From Paracoccus sp. DMF-8 (GTDB taxonomy: Bacteria; Pseudomonadota; Alphaproteobacteria; Rhodobacterales; Rhodobacteraceae): a stretch of 64,000 bases of DNA. The translations under genes were made by a program, and so were the position numbers. The notes below the pieces were generated by a model. The model was not told the DNA's origin. It was given only the letters and a program-made list of their open reading frames with translations, and searched no databases. The DNA is taken from contig NZ_JARJHL010000017.1 of assembly GCF_029309835.1 (NCBI RefSeq), positions 186,001 through 250,000 of the forward strand, read 5' to 3'. Shown in pieces: positions 55,134 to 63,736 of the stretch; the stretch's first letter is position 1, and every line of letters starts with the position of its first letter.

Positions 55134-56573
55134 ATGCAGCAGGACTTTGATGTGATCGTCGTCGGCGGCGGTCCCGGCGGCTATGTCGCGGCGATCCGGG
55201 CGGCCCAGTTGGGGCTGAAAACCGCGCTGGTCGAACGCGAGCATCTGGGCGGCATCTGTTCGAACTGGGGCTGCATCCCGACCAAGGCGCTGCTGAAATC
55301 GGCCGAGATCCTGACCCATGCCCGCCATGCCGCCGATTATGGCGTCAGCATCGAGGGTGCTGTGACCGGCGACCTGTCCGCGATGATCAAACGCGCGCGC
55401 GGGGTGGCGGAACGCATGGCGGGCGGCGTCGGCATGCTGATGCGCAAGAACCGCGTCACCGTGATCTGGGGGCAGGCGCGGCTGGACGGCGCGGGCGCCG
55501 TGACCGTTCAGGATGCCGCGCCCCATCCCCGCAACGCGGGCGTGACGGCACCGAAAGCTGCGCAGGGCGCCGGGCGCTACAGCGCGAAACACATCATCCT
55601 TGCGACCGGCGCCCGTCCCCGCGCGCTGCCGGGGCTGGAACCGGATGGCGACCGCGTCTGGAGCTATTTCGACGCGCTGGCCCCCAAGGCGCAGCCCGAT
55701 CATCTGCTGATCATCGGTTCGGGCGCGATCGGCATCGAATTCGCCGGTTTCTACGCGGCGCTTGGCGTCAAGGTCACGGTGGTCGAGGCCGCGGATCGGA
55801 TCCTGCCCGCCGAGGATGCCGAAATCTCTGCCTTTGCCCGCCAGCAGTTCGAGCGTCAGGGCATCGCCTTTCGCACCGGCGCGACCGTCGGCCGGTTGGA
55901 CCGCACCCCCGATGGCGTCACGGCCCATCTGCAGGCCGCCGATCAGGACAGCGCGATTGCGGTCAGCCATGTGCTTGTCGCCGCAGGCGTTCAGCCCAAC
56001 AGCGAGTATCTGGGTCTGGAACAGGCGGGGGTCGCGCTGGATCGCGGCTTTGTCCGGATTGATGCCACCTGCAGCACCAATATCCCCGGCATCCATGCCA
56101 TCGGCGATCTGGCGGGCGGCCCGATGCTGGCCCATAAGGCCGAACATGAGGCCGTGATCTGCGTCGAGGCAATTGCCGGTCTGCATCCCCACGCCCTGAA
56201 CCGCGACCGTATTCCCGGCTGCACCTATTGCGATCCGCAAATCGCATCGGTCGGGATGACCGAAGCCCGCGCGCGCGAGGCGGGGATGGATATCGCCGTC
56301 GGGAAATTCCCCTTTTTGGCCAATGGCAAGGCCATTGCGCTTGGCGCCGATCAGGGTTTCGTCAAGGTGGTGTTTGATCGCCAGACGGGCGAGCTGTTGG
56401 GCGCCCATATGATCGGCGCCGAGGTGACAGAGATGATCCAGGGCTTTGTTCTGGCGATGGATCTGGAAAGCACCGATCAGGAACTGGCCGAGGCGGTTTT
56501 CCCCCATCCGACCATTTCCGAAACGATGAAAGAGGCGGTCTTGGCCGCCATGGGCCGCGCGATCAACATCTGA
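55134..56573 (+). CDS. Dihydrolipoyl dehydrogenase-like flavoprotein
   Basis: A 479-residue pyridine nucleotide-disulfide oxidoreductase. The FAD motif is VIVVGGGPGGYVAAIRAAQLG; the redox cysteines are Cys42 and Cys47 in GGICSNWGCIPTK; the NAD fold is LLIIGSGAIGIEFAGFYAALG; the C-terminal active-site pair is His458 and Glu463 in FPHPTISETM. This is the E3 component of 2-oxoacid dehydrogenase complexes or glycine cleavage. No E1 or E2 genes are nearby, so it may serve a complex encoded elsewhere or act as an NADH-linked reductase in this pathway. It is monocistronic. Confidence 0.93.
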   Translation: MQQDFDVIVVGGGPGGYVAAIRAAQLGLKTALVEREHLGGICSNWGCIPTKALLKSAEILTHARHAADYGVSIEGAVTGDLSAMIKRARGVAERMAGGVGMLMRKNRVTVIWGQARLDGAGAVTVQDAAPHPRNAGVTAPKAAQGAGRYSAKHIILATGARPRALPGLEPDGDRVWSYFDALAPKAQPDHLLIIGSGAIGIEFAGFYAALGVKVTVVEAADRILPAEDAEISAFARQQFERQGIAFRTGATVGRLDRTPDGVTAHLQAADQDSAIAVSHVLVAAGVQPNSEYLGLEQAGVALDRGFVRIDATCSTNIPGIHAIGDLAGGPMLAHKAEHEAVICVEAIAGLHPHALNRDRIPGCTYCDPQIASVGMTEARAREAGMDIAVGKFPFLANGKAIALGADQGFVKVVFDRQTGELLGAHMIGAEVTEMIQGFVLAMDLESTDQELAEAVFPHPTISETMKEAVLAAMGRAINI

Positions 56574-56589
56574 CGCCCGCGCAGGATAT

Positions 56590-56614
56590 CGGCCCCGGGA
56601 ACAACCCGGGGCCG
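56590..56614 (+). terminator. Hairpin between convergent flavoprotein genes
   Basis: CGGCCCCGGG pairs with CCCGGGGCCG around AACAA, a ten base-pair GC stem. There is no T-tract, so termination may need Rho or may work only partially. The two flanking genes are convergent and end at 56573 and 56622. Confidence 0.6.
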
Positions 56615-56621
56615 TCATCCG

Positions 56622-58358
56622 TCAATCCCCGCCCGGCACCGCAACGCCCGCCCGCCGCGCGATATCGCGGCCCGCGATCCAGCCAAAGGTCACCGCAGGC
56701 CCAATCGTCGCCCCCGCGCCGGGATAGGATCCGCCAAAGACATTCGCCTGATCGTTTCCGGCGGCATACAGCCCCTCGATCACTTGGTCACCCTGACCGA
56801 TCACGCGGGAATTTTCATCCGTTTTCAGCCCCTTGTAGGTGCCGATTTCGCCGGGATAGATGCGGACCGCGTAATAGGGCCCCTTGTCCAGCGGACCAAG
56901 CGCGGGGTTCGGCGCGTGGTTTTCATCACCCTGATAGCGGTCATAGATCGATTCCCCGCGCCCGAATTCGGGATCGCGCCCGTCCCTGGCGTGCAGGGAA
57001 AAGTCCCGGATCGTCGCGGCAAGGCCCGCCGGGTCGATGTTCAGCTTGCGCGCCAGTTCCTCTGGCGTGTCGGCGCGGGTCAGATAACCGTTTTTCAGAT
57101 AGCGCCCTTTCGGGATCGGAAAGGGCCGGACAAAGCCCATGCCCCACCGCCGGATCGCGCGATCATCGCCGATCAGATAGGCGCGTTCCGTGCCCCGGCT
57201 TTGAAACGCCTCCAGCATCGCCGGGACGATATCGTGATAAGGCGCGCTTTCATTGGCAAAGCGTTTTCCGTCCGACAAGACCATGATGAATCCGGGCTTG
57301 TTGCGGTCGGTCAGATGCGGCCAGACGCCATTCTGGTCACGCGCATCGCTCAGCTTTGACGTCGGCAGCCAGGCGGCGGGCTGCAACAGATTGGCGTTGA
57401 ACTGGGCGCCGACCGCTTCGGCCATGCGGATGCCGTCGCCGACATTGGTGACAGGCGCGGGCGTCACCGGCTCCATGACGGCGGCATGGCCCTGATAATT
57501 GCCGGCGCGGCGCGCCTTGTCGCGCGGAAAGCCCCCGGCGCCCAGCACCACGGCATGACGCGCGCGCACCGTCACGCGGCGGCCGTCGCGCATGATCTCG
57601 GCCCCGACGACGCGACCGTTTTCGGCGATCAGGCGCTGCGCGGGCGCGTTCAGCCAAAACGGCACGCCCATGTCATGCGCCGTCTTTGCCAGTCGCGCGA
57701 TCAGCGCCCGGCCCCGCACGATCCGCTGAGACGAGCCTTTCACCGCCAGATCGACGAAATGCCGCGCCATGCGGCGGATCACATAGGCCATCGCCTTGGG
57801 CGAACGTCCAGCCGCCAGAAACTGTTTCATTTCAAGGGTCGAACCGATGGCCAGCCCCATGAACAGGGTCTGGGGCAATTCGCCCTTCAGCGTCTTCATC
57901 AGATCGCCCATCTTGCCCGCGTCGTAATCCATCGTCCCGATGGACCGGATGGTGGAACCGCCCTCGGCCTCGGGGTGATAGTCGGGAAATTCCATGGGGT
58001 AGAATTTGACCTCGGTCTGGTCTTCCAGAAATTCGACCATGCGGGGGGCGTAGGTCAGATAGGCTTCGATCCGCGCCTCGTCAAAGCAGTTGCCGGTTTC
58101 GTGGCGCAGATAGCTGCGCACGCGCGCGCCGTCATCCGCCAGATCATCGGCAACCCCCAGCTTTTGCCCAAGCGCCTGCGAATGGCGGCTGCCCGGCACC
58201 CACAGGACCCCGCCCGAGGTCGCGGTCGTGCCGCCGAATTTATCGGCCTTTTCAGTGACCAGCACCTTCAGCCCGGCCTTGGCGCAGGTCACGGCCGAGG
58301 TCAGCGCCCCCGCCCCGGACCCGATCACCAGCACATCGACGGTTTCCGTGTCTGTCAT
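56622..58358 (-). CDS. FAD-dependent dehydrogenase, 3-ketosteroid dehydrogenase/fumarate reductase-like
   Basis: A 578-residue FAD_binding_2 flavoprotein. The N-terminal FAD fold is VDVLVIGSGAGALTSAVTCAKAGLKVLVTEK, followed by FGGTTATSGGVLWVPG; the C-terminal segment is YAAGNDQANVFGGSYPGAGATIGPAVTFGW. This layout and length match KstD-type 3-oxosteroid 1-dehydrogenases and relatives that desaturate cyclic ketones. It is last in the Rieske 2 operon. Desaturation of a ring ketone next to a Rieske oxygenase resembles steroid ring opening, but other alicyclic substrates are equally possible. Confidence 0.88.
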   Translation of the reverse strand: MTDTETVDVLVIGSGAGALTSAVTCAKAGLKVLVTEKADKFGGTTATSGGVLWVPGSRHSQALGQKLGVADDLADDGARVRSYLRHETGNCFDEARIEAYLTYAPRMVEFLEDQTEVKFYPMEFPDYHPEAEGGSTIRSIGTMDYDAGKMGDLMKTLKGELPQTLFMGLAIGSTLEMKQFLAAGRSPKAMAYVIRRMARHFVDLAVKGSSQRIVRGRALIARLAKTAHDMGVPFWLNAPAQRLIAENGRVVGAEIMRDGRRVTVRARHAVVLGAGGFPRDKARRAGNYQGHAAVMEPVTPAPVTNVGDGIRMAEAVGAQFNANLLQPAAWLPTSKLSDARDQNGVWPHLTDRNKPGFIMVLSDGKRFANESAPYHDIVPAMLEAFQSRGTERAYLIGDDRAIRRWGMGFVRPFPIPKGRYLKNGYLTRADTPEELARKLNIDPAGLAATIRDFSLHARDGRDPEFGRGESIYDRYQGDENHAPNPALGPLDKGPYYAVRIYPGEIGTYKGLKTDENSRVIGQGDQVIEGLYAAGNDQANVFGGSYPGAGATIGPAVTFGWIAGRDIARRAGVAVPGGD

Positions 58359-58472
58359 CGTGATATTCTCCCATGCGACACCGGCCCGGCGCCGTCAGGG
58401 CGCGCCGGTCGCTTTGCCTGTCTTGTCCCGTTTGTGGCCCGGACGCCCATGCCGGGCGTCAGGAACCAGGCG

Positions 58473-59657
58473 TCAGATCTGCGCGAATGCGTCGCGACAG
58501 ACGATCACGCGGCCTTCGCTGTCCAGGTAACCCATGTCTCCGGTCTTGAAAAATCCGCTGCTGTCCAATGCGCGGCGGCTGGCGCGCAGGTCGTCGTGAT
58601 AGCGCAGCATCCGCGTGCTGCCGCGGATCCAGATTTCACCGATTTCATACAGCAGCATGTCCATCGAGGTGCAGGGATCGACGATCATCACCTCGACCCC
58701 CTTGAGCGGTCGCCCCATGGTCGTATGCGCGGTATGGGTCGGGTCGCGCGGATCGGAACAGATGGCGATGCCGCCCAGTTCGGCACGGATATAGCTGTTG
58801 TAGATGCGGCTGTGTGGCAGCGCCCTTTCCCAGCCACGGATCCGCCGGTTGTCGCCGCTGACCAGCAGCATGCCGGGCTGATGCAGCGCGCCCGTGTCGT
58901 TCGGTGGCAACGCTGCGCCGTCGCCTAGGATCACATGGCTGGCGGGCTGCGAAAAGGCAGCTTCCTCGGCCAGGGTGGCGCCACTGATCAGCACGGCCAG
59001 CTCGCAGACCAGCCGGGCGGCATGGTTCAGCGATAGGGGCACGACGACGCGGCTGCCCGGACCGATGGCATAGCGCGCGGCCAGACCGCGCGCCGCCGCC
59101 AGCACGGCATGATGGCTCAGCACGACGCCGCGCGCGGTATCCTGCGCGCCCTCGCCATACAGCACCACCGCCGGATGTTCGGGCTGAACGCGGCGGGCGC
59201 GGGCCGCAATATCGTCGGGGGAAACCGGCGCGAGCGCCTTGAGTTCGGCGCAGGTCAGATGACGCAGCGCGGTCAGGACCGTGCCCAGATCGCCCTGCCC
59301 CGGTTCGTGGATGACAAGCCGCGTGCCCGAGCCTTGCAGGGCCATGGTCAGGCGTGCCTGCGGCAGGCTGGTCCCCAAGGGCACCACCACCGCCCCGATC
59401 CAGACAATCGCCGCGCATAGCGCCATGCGATCCGCCGAGGGCGGCAGATGGACGCCGACCCTTTGACCGCGCCGGACCTGCGCCGCCAGCAGCGCGCCAG
59501 CATAGCACAGGGTCAGGTCGCGCATCCCGTCATGGCTGACGGTGACACCATCGGCGGCAAAGGCGGGCAAGGCACCATGCCCGCCGCAGACCAGCGCCGC
59601 GCCGATGGTCTGGTCATCCACCTGAAACCCCGCCCCTATCGCTCTGTCCACGCCCAT
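58473..59657 (-). CDS. Truncated, degenerate AMP-binding (ANL-like) protein
   Basis: A 394-residue protein starting MGVDRAIGAGFQVDD. It resembles the N-terminal domain of acyl-CoA synthetases (RRGQRVGVHLPPSADRMALCAAIVWIGAVVVPLG; SSGFFKTGDMGYLDSEGRVIV) but lacks two essentials. The P-loop region reads VVLYGEGAQDTARGVVLSHH instead of a Ser/Thr/Gly-rich loop with Lys. The protein stops at CRDAFAQI, right after the hinge, so the whole C-terminal domain with the catalytic Lys is missing. The 114 bases to the next gene cannot encode it. It could be a binding subunit, a decaying ligase or a new activity. Confidence 0.75.
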   Translation of the reverse strand: MGVDRAIGAGFQVDDQTIGAALVCGGHGALPAFAADGVTVSHDGMRDLTLCYAGALLAAQVRRGQRVGVHLPPSADRMALCAAIVWIGAVVVPLGTSLPQARLTMALQGSGTRLVIHEPGQGDLGTVLTALRHLTCAELKALAPVSPDDIAARARRVQPEHPAVVLYGEGAQDTARGVVLSHHAVLAAARGLAARYAIGPGSRVVVPLSLNHAARLVCELAVLISGATLAEEAAFSQPASHVILGDGAALPPNDTGALHQPGMLLVSGDNRRIRGWERALPHSRIYNSYIRAELGGIAICSDPRDPTHTAHTTMGRPLKGVEVMIVDPCTSMDMLLYEIGEIWIRGSTRMLRYHDDLRASRRALDSSGFFKTGDMGYLDSEGRVIVCRDAFAQI

Positions 59658-59697
59658 GCCTCGCCTACCGTTCCATGTCCTGCCTATGGCGCTGTGA

Positions 59698-60579
59698 TCA
59701 TACGACGTTGAAATGATCCGGCACACCCGCCGGCCAGACCGTGCCCCACATCTGCATCCCGCCGTCGATGGTCAGGACCTCTCCGGTGATGAAATTGCCG
59801 CTGTCGGCGGACAGATAGGCCACGCCTTCGGCAATATCCCAGCCATTGCCCATGCGGCGCTGCGGGTTGACGTTGCGAAAGCGCGCGGTGGCATGTTCGG
59901 GATAGCGCGACAGCCCTTCGGACGCGATGGCGCCCGGCGCGATGCAGTTCACGCGAATGCCAAGCGGCGCCCATTCCGTCGCGACCGTGCGGCTGAGATA
60001 GATCACCCCTGCCCGCGCCGCACAGGTATGCGCCGCCTGCGGCATGCCGCGTTCGACATGAGCCACGATGGAGATGACATTGCCCGGCTCGCCGCGCTGC
60101 TGCCAGCGTTGCGCGGCGCCCTGCATCATCCACCACGTCCCGTTCAGGTTCAGGTCGATGACCGAATTCCAGCCCTTGCGGGAAAAACCGATGGCATCTT
60201 GCGGAAACTGCCCGCCTGCGTTGTTGACCAGCGTGTCCAGCCCGCCCCATTCGCCAAACACCCGGTCCAGCAGCGCATCGACCTGACCCGTGTCGCGGAT
60301 CGACATGGCCATGTAATCGACATGCTGGCCGGTCAGGCGTTCGACGGTGTCCCGGGTTTCGACCAGCACCTCCTCTCGCCGCCCGGCGATCATCACCCTG
60401 GCGCCAAGCCGCGCCAGCAAGAAGGTCATCGCCCGGCCCATGCCGGTGCCGCCGCCGGTGATCAGAAAACGCTTTCCGGCGAACAGTCCGGGCGCATAGA
60501 TCGTCTTGCGCACCGCCATATCTTCGTCGCTGAGAGACCAGTCAAAGCCATGAGGGCCGCTTTGCGCCATGTCGTTCAT
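59698..60579 (-). CDS. SDR 4, 2,4-dienoyl-CoA reductase-like
   Basis: A 293-residue SDR with an N-terminal extension of about 35 residues, then RFLITGGGTGMGRAMTFLLARLG and NNAGGQFPQDAIGFSRKGWNSVIDLNLNGTW. The usual YxxxK catalytic motif is absent; the region reads QAAHTCAARAGVIYLSRTV. Loss of the Tyr and a shifted Lys or Arg is a feature of the 2,4-dienoyl-CoA reductase subgroup, which also shares the GGQF segment. It would reduce a conjugated dienoyl-CoA with NADPH. Its start overlaps the enoyl-CoA hydratase stop. Confidence 0.85.
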   Translation of the reverse strand: MNDMAQSGPHGFDWSLSDEDMAVRKTIYAPGLFAGKRFLITGGGTGMGRAMTFLLARLGARVMIAGRREEVLVETRDTVERLTGQHVDYMAMSIRDTGQVDALLDRVFGEWGGLDTLVNNAGGQFPQDAIGFSRKGWNSVIDLNLNGTWWMMQGAAQRWQQRGEPGNVISIVAHVERGMPQAAHTCAARAGVIYLSRTVATEWAPLGIRVNCIAPGAIASEGLSRYPEHATARFRNVNPQRRMGNGWDIAEGVAYLSADSGNFITGEVLTIDGGMQMWGTVWPAGVPDHFNVV

Positions 60580-61376
60580 ATCGCTGTCCCGTTTGAAAAG
60601 CCCGCCGCCCTGCCCTGATTATAGGCCGCGATCCCTTCGCGGCTGTCGGCAGAGTTCATCAGCGCGGCGCCGTGTTCGTGGCCCCAATCAATCGCCTGCT
60701 GCAAGGTCCCGTCGCGGGCCACCTGATGAAGCTGCTTGGCAAGACGCAGGCAATGCCATGAATTCGCAAGGATTTCATCGGCCAAGGCCAGGGCTTCGTC
60801 CAGCACGCGATCCTGCGGCACGACGCGGTTGACCAGCCCGAGCGCCTGGAATTCCGCCGCCCCGTAATAGGCGCCGGAAAAGATGATCTCGAACGCCTTT
60901 TGCCGTGGCAGGGCCCGGGCGATGCGCTGCACGCCCCCGGCAAAGGCCACCATGCCGCGCTTGATTTCCGGCAGGCCAAAGACCGCATCCTGCGAGGCCA
61001 CGACCAGATCGCAGGCCAGCGCGGCCTCCATCCCGCCGGCGACGGCGGCGCCATTAACGGCGGCGATCAGGGGTTTCGGGCAGTTGCGTTCGGTGATGCC
61101 CAGAAAGCCCGCGCCCGGAACCAGCCCGGTGCCCGCGCCGACCCGCCCCGCCTCTTTCAGGTCCATGCCGGAACAGAATGCGCGGTCGCCGGTGCCGGTC
61201 AGGATGATTGCGCCGATGCTGTCATCGGCTTCCGCGTGGTTCAGCGCGTGATGCACCGCATGGGATGTGGCGCTGTCGGCCGCATTGCGCAGATCGGGGC
61301 GGTTCAGGCGGATGATCGCCACCGCGCCCCGCTGTTCATAGTGAACAGTGGCCGGAAGATCGGGCAGATTGGTCAT
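60576..61376 (-). CDS. Enoyl-CoA hydratase
   Basis: A 266-residue crotonase. The oxyanion segment is DRAFCSGMDLKEAG, then VNGAAVAGGMEAALACDLVVA and FGLPEIKRGMVAFAGG, with the Glu of LPEIKRG. The start at 61376 lies four bases after the Rieske 2 stop, and the stop overlaps SDR 4. It performs hydration or related chemistry on CoA esters from ring cleavage. Confidence 0.92.
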   Translation of the reverse strand: MTNLPDLPATVHYEQRGAVAIIRLNRPDLRNAADSATSHAVHHALNHAEADDSIGAIILTGTGDRAFCSGMDLKEAGRVGAGTGLVPGAGFLGITERNCPKPLIAAVNGAAVAGGMEAALACDLVVASQDAVFGLPEIKRGMVAFAGGVQRIARALPRQKAFEIIFSGAYYGAAEFQALGLVNRVVPQDRVLDEALALADEILANSWHCLRLAKQLHQVARDGTLQQAIDWGHEHGAALMNSADSREGIAAYNQGRAAGFSNGTAI

Positions 61377-61379
61377 GGC

Positions 61380-62639
61380 CTAGACCCGTTCGGCTTCGGC
61401 CTGGGCCTCGGCCTCTTTCCAGCCGCTGTCCCAATAGGGTTCCAGCAGTGGATGGATGCGCAGCGCCTCGGGGACGTTTTCGACGCCGATGCGACGGTCC
61501 AGCTCCTCGTGCCAGTGATAGATGCGGCGTTCCTGATAATTCAGCGGGAAGTTCCGCAACCCGCTGGACATGGCCGCGATCTGGATCTTGTCGGCGAATT
61601 GCAGGTCTTCCTCCAGAATGATCGCGAAATTCCTGATGCGCGTGTCCCAGATTTCGGGCCGCTCGCCCTCGCCCCAATGGGGCGCGAACCAATAGACGTC
61701 GATGGACATCGTGTCGATGGTTTCGGGCCAGAAGGCCAGAACCGGGATGCCCCAGGGCGAAACCGGCGTGACCAGATTGGGATAGGCCATCAGCGACAGG
61801 TTGGTGTCGCCAAACCACGGATCGACCCCGTCGATTTCCGGCAAGCCGCGCACGCCGGGGTCCTTCCACCCTTCGCGCTTGAAGGGCGTCACCATCCGGG
61901 AATGGCCATGTTCATACAGCGTGATCGCAGAGCCGCGATGGTCCAGAAAGCGGTCCACCGTATTCTGGTGGATGGATTTCAGATGATAGACTTCCAGAAA
62001 GGCGTCGATCAGGATCTTGACGTTGCATTTCACCTGAATCGTCGATTTGTGGATCAGCGACAGGGTTTCGGGTTTCATTTCCTCCAGCGCCTGCGCCACG
62101 GGGCCAAGGTAATCGCGCAGCGGCATAGCATCGGGATCGAGGTTCACGAAATACAGATTGCCGATGTTTTCGCAGCGCACCTCGACCAGCGAGCGGCAGC
62201 CAAGGTCCAGCCCGACGAAATCGCGCCGGTCGCGCAGATTGATCAACTCGCCCCGGGTGTTGTAGGTCCAGCCGTGATATTTGCACGACACGCCGCGCGA
62301 CTTGCCCGAAGGCTCTGTCACCACCGGGGCGCCGCGATGGCGGCAGGTGTTGTAGAAACAACGGACCTTCTGATCCTCGCCCCGGATAAAGAACAAGGGC
62401 TCTCCAAGGCGCGACCATTGGATATAGGATCCGACCTCTGGCACCTCATCGGCGTGAACGGCGTAAAGCCAGGTCTTGCGCCACAGATGTTGCATTTCCA
62501 GATCAAAGAACGCCGGATCGGTATAGCGCAGCCCCGGCAGATCGGGGAATTGCGGGAACCCCTCGGGCGGGCCGCCCCGCGCGCTTTCATAGGCCTGTTG
62601 ATCCAGAATCCGCTGTTTTTCCCGTTGGTCCATCGTCAC
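61380..62639 (-). CDS. Rieske non-heme iron oxygenase alpha subunit 2
   Basis: A 419-residue oxygenase subunit. Rieske ligands are Cys99, His101, Cys119 and His122 (CRH...CKYH). The mononuclear iron site is Asp212-AFLEVY-His219-LKSI-His224. It is distinct from Rieske 1 in sequence and probably acts at a different step. It is first in a five-gene minus-strand operon. The start at 62639 (MTMDQREKQR) has GGAGGG upstream. As with Rieske 1, no electron-transfer partner is encoded nearby. Confidence 0.93.
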   Translation of the reverse strand: MTMDQREKQRILDQQAYESARGGPPEGFPQFPDLPGLRYTDPAFFDLEMQHLWRKTWLYAVHADEVPEVGSYIQWSRLGEPLFFIRGEDQKVRCFYNTCRHRGAPVVTEPSGKSRGVSCKYHGWTYNTRGELINLRDRRDFVGLDLGCRSLVEVRCENIGNLYFVNLDPDAMPLRDYLGPVAQALEEMKPETLSLIHKSTIQVKCNVKILIDAFLEVYHLKSIHQNTVDRFLDHRGSAITLYEHGHSRMVTPFKREGWKDPGVRGLPEIDGVDPWFGDTNLSLMAYPNLVTPVSPWGIPVLAFWPETIDTMSIDVYWFAPHWGEGERPEIWDTRIRNFAIILEEDLQFADKIQIAAMSSGLRNFPLNYQERRIYHWHEELDRRIGVENVPEALRIHPLLEPYWDSGWKEAEAQAEAERV

Positions 62640-62768
62640 CCCTCCCAGAAGACGGCGCCGGGGATGGGGAAAATGGCCAATGCCCGATCACCCCGACTCG
62701 GGTAGTATTTTTATAGAACAATTTTGCATACACAAGGGCTGATTCAACTGAATGCTGTTGATCGGCAA

Positions 62769-63443
62769 TTATCCGGCGCGCACGCGATCTTCGTTCATGG
62801 CGATGTAATCCGCCAGAATGTCGCCCTGAACCTTGGTGTGCTTGCGGAATTCATCGGCGGCGCGTTCACTGTCCTGCGTCAGGATCGCGTCCAGAATGGC
62901 GCGGTGATCGTCCAGGTTGGTCTGCGACTGTCCCGGATACCCCAGTTGAAAGCGGCGATAGGGCACCAGCTTGCTGCCAAGCCGGTTGGTCATGTCGATC
63001 AGTTCCTTGTTATGCGTGCCGTCGATCACCAGCAGGTGGAACTGGCGGCTGAGCGTGTAATAGGTCGCGCTGTCGCCCGTCGCAAAGGCGCGTTCGGACC
63101 TGTCGTGAACATCCTTCAGGGCCGCGCGCTCTTCGGCGGTCATGCGCCGCGCGGAAAACTTGGCGCAGATCGATTCCAGCTCGGACATGATTTCGAACTG
63201 CCGGATCAGGTCCGACACATCCGTCATGGTGACGACAGCGCCCTGCCGGGGCCGCTTTTCGACCATGCCGGATCTGATCAGTTGCAAGATCGCCTCGCGC
63301 ACGGGGGTGCGCGAAACATCGAAACGCCGGGCCAGTTCTTCTTCGTCAAGCGAACTGCCGGGGGCGATGGCGCCCGAAAAGATATCCTGCTCCAGCGCAA
63401 GCCTGACTTTTTCCGAATGGGTCATCCCTGCCGATCGTGCCAT
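62769..63443 (-). CDS. FCD-domain GntR-family transcriptional regulator
   Basis: A 224-residue regulator. The N-terminal winged HTH contains GSSLDEEELARRFDVSRTPVREAILQL; the C-terminal FCD ligand domain has SRQFHLLVIDGTHN and DDHRAILDAIL, the Asp and His residues that hold a metal in this family. It is the only regulator in the 31.7-64 kb catabolic region, and its own divergent promoter carries TTGTATG (63511-63517) and an exact reverse copy of the shared 12-mer (63675-63686). It is the best candidate to control the regulon, probably as a repressor released by an acid or CoA-ester intermediate. Confidence 0.92.
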   Translation of the reverse strand: MARSAGMTHSEKVRLALEQDIFSGAIAPGSSLDEEELARRFDVSRTPVREAILQLIRSGMVEKRPRQGAVVTMTDVSDLIRQFEIMSELESICAKFSARRMTAEERAALKDVHDRSERAFATGDSATYYTLSRQFHLLVIDGTHNKELIDMTNRLGSKLVPYRRFQLGYPGQSQTNLDDHRAILDAILTQDSERAADEFRKHTKVQGDILADYIAMNEDRVRAG

Positions 63444-63674
63444 CTCTGCTCCTTCTCCACCGCGTTCCGGCGGCCCGGAAACGTCATCAAGATATGTCCG
63501 GGACCGCGTCTTGTATGCCTAAACTTCCTGAGAAGCGTATTCTACCCTAATGTTGTTCCATAACACTAACAGCGCGCACCCCATCAGCGGTAGAAAATCT
63601 TGACCAGGTGACGCCCCGGCGCCCACCGGTGCGAGGCCGCCCGCAGAAGGCCGGAAGAAAATCTCATACCTGCG

Positions 63675-63686
63675 ATTATTGTATAT
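63675..63686. promoter_or_regulatory. Shared operator-like 12-mer, reverse copy 3
   Basis: ATTATTGTATAT is the exact reverse complement of ATATACAATAAT found at 40573 and 46430. It lies in the 293-base gap between the GntR gene and the VOC gene, about 50 bases upstream of the VOC start. TTGTATG at 63511-63517, nearer the GntR start, may be a weaker autoregulatory site. I see no gene in this gap. Confidence 0.6.
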
Positions 63687-63736
63687 TGATTCCTGCGAAA
63701 AATTACACAATAACCAATCGCGGAGGAGGAAGGATC

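Noticed and set aside
55134..56573. Mercuric reductase or glutathione reductase identity for the disulfide oxidoreductase
   Set aside because: No N-terminal metal-binding extension or C-terminal Cys pair is present, and the C-terminal HPTxSE segment fits the dihydrolipoyl dehydrogenase group.
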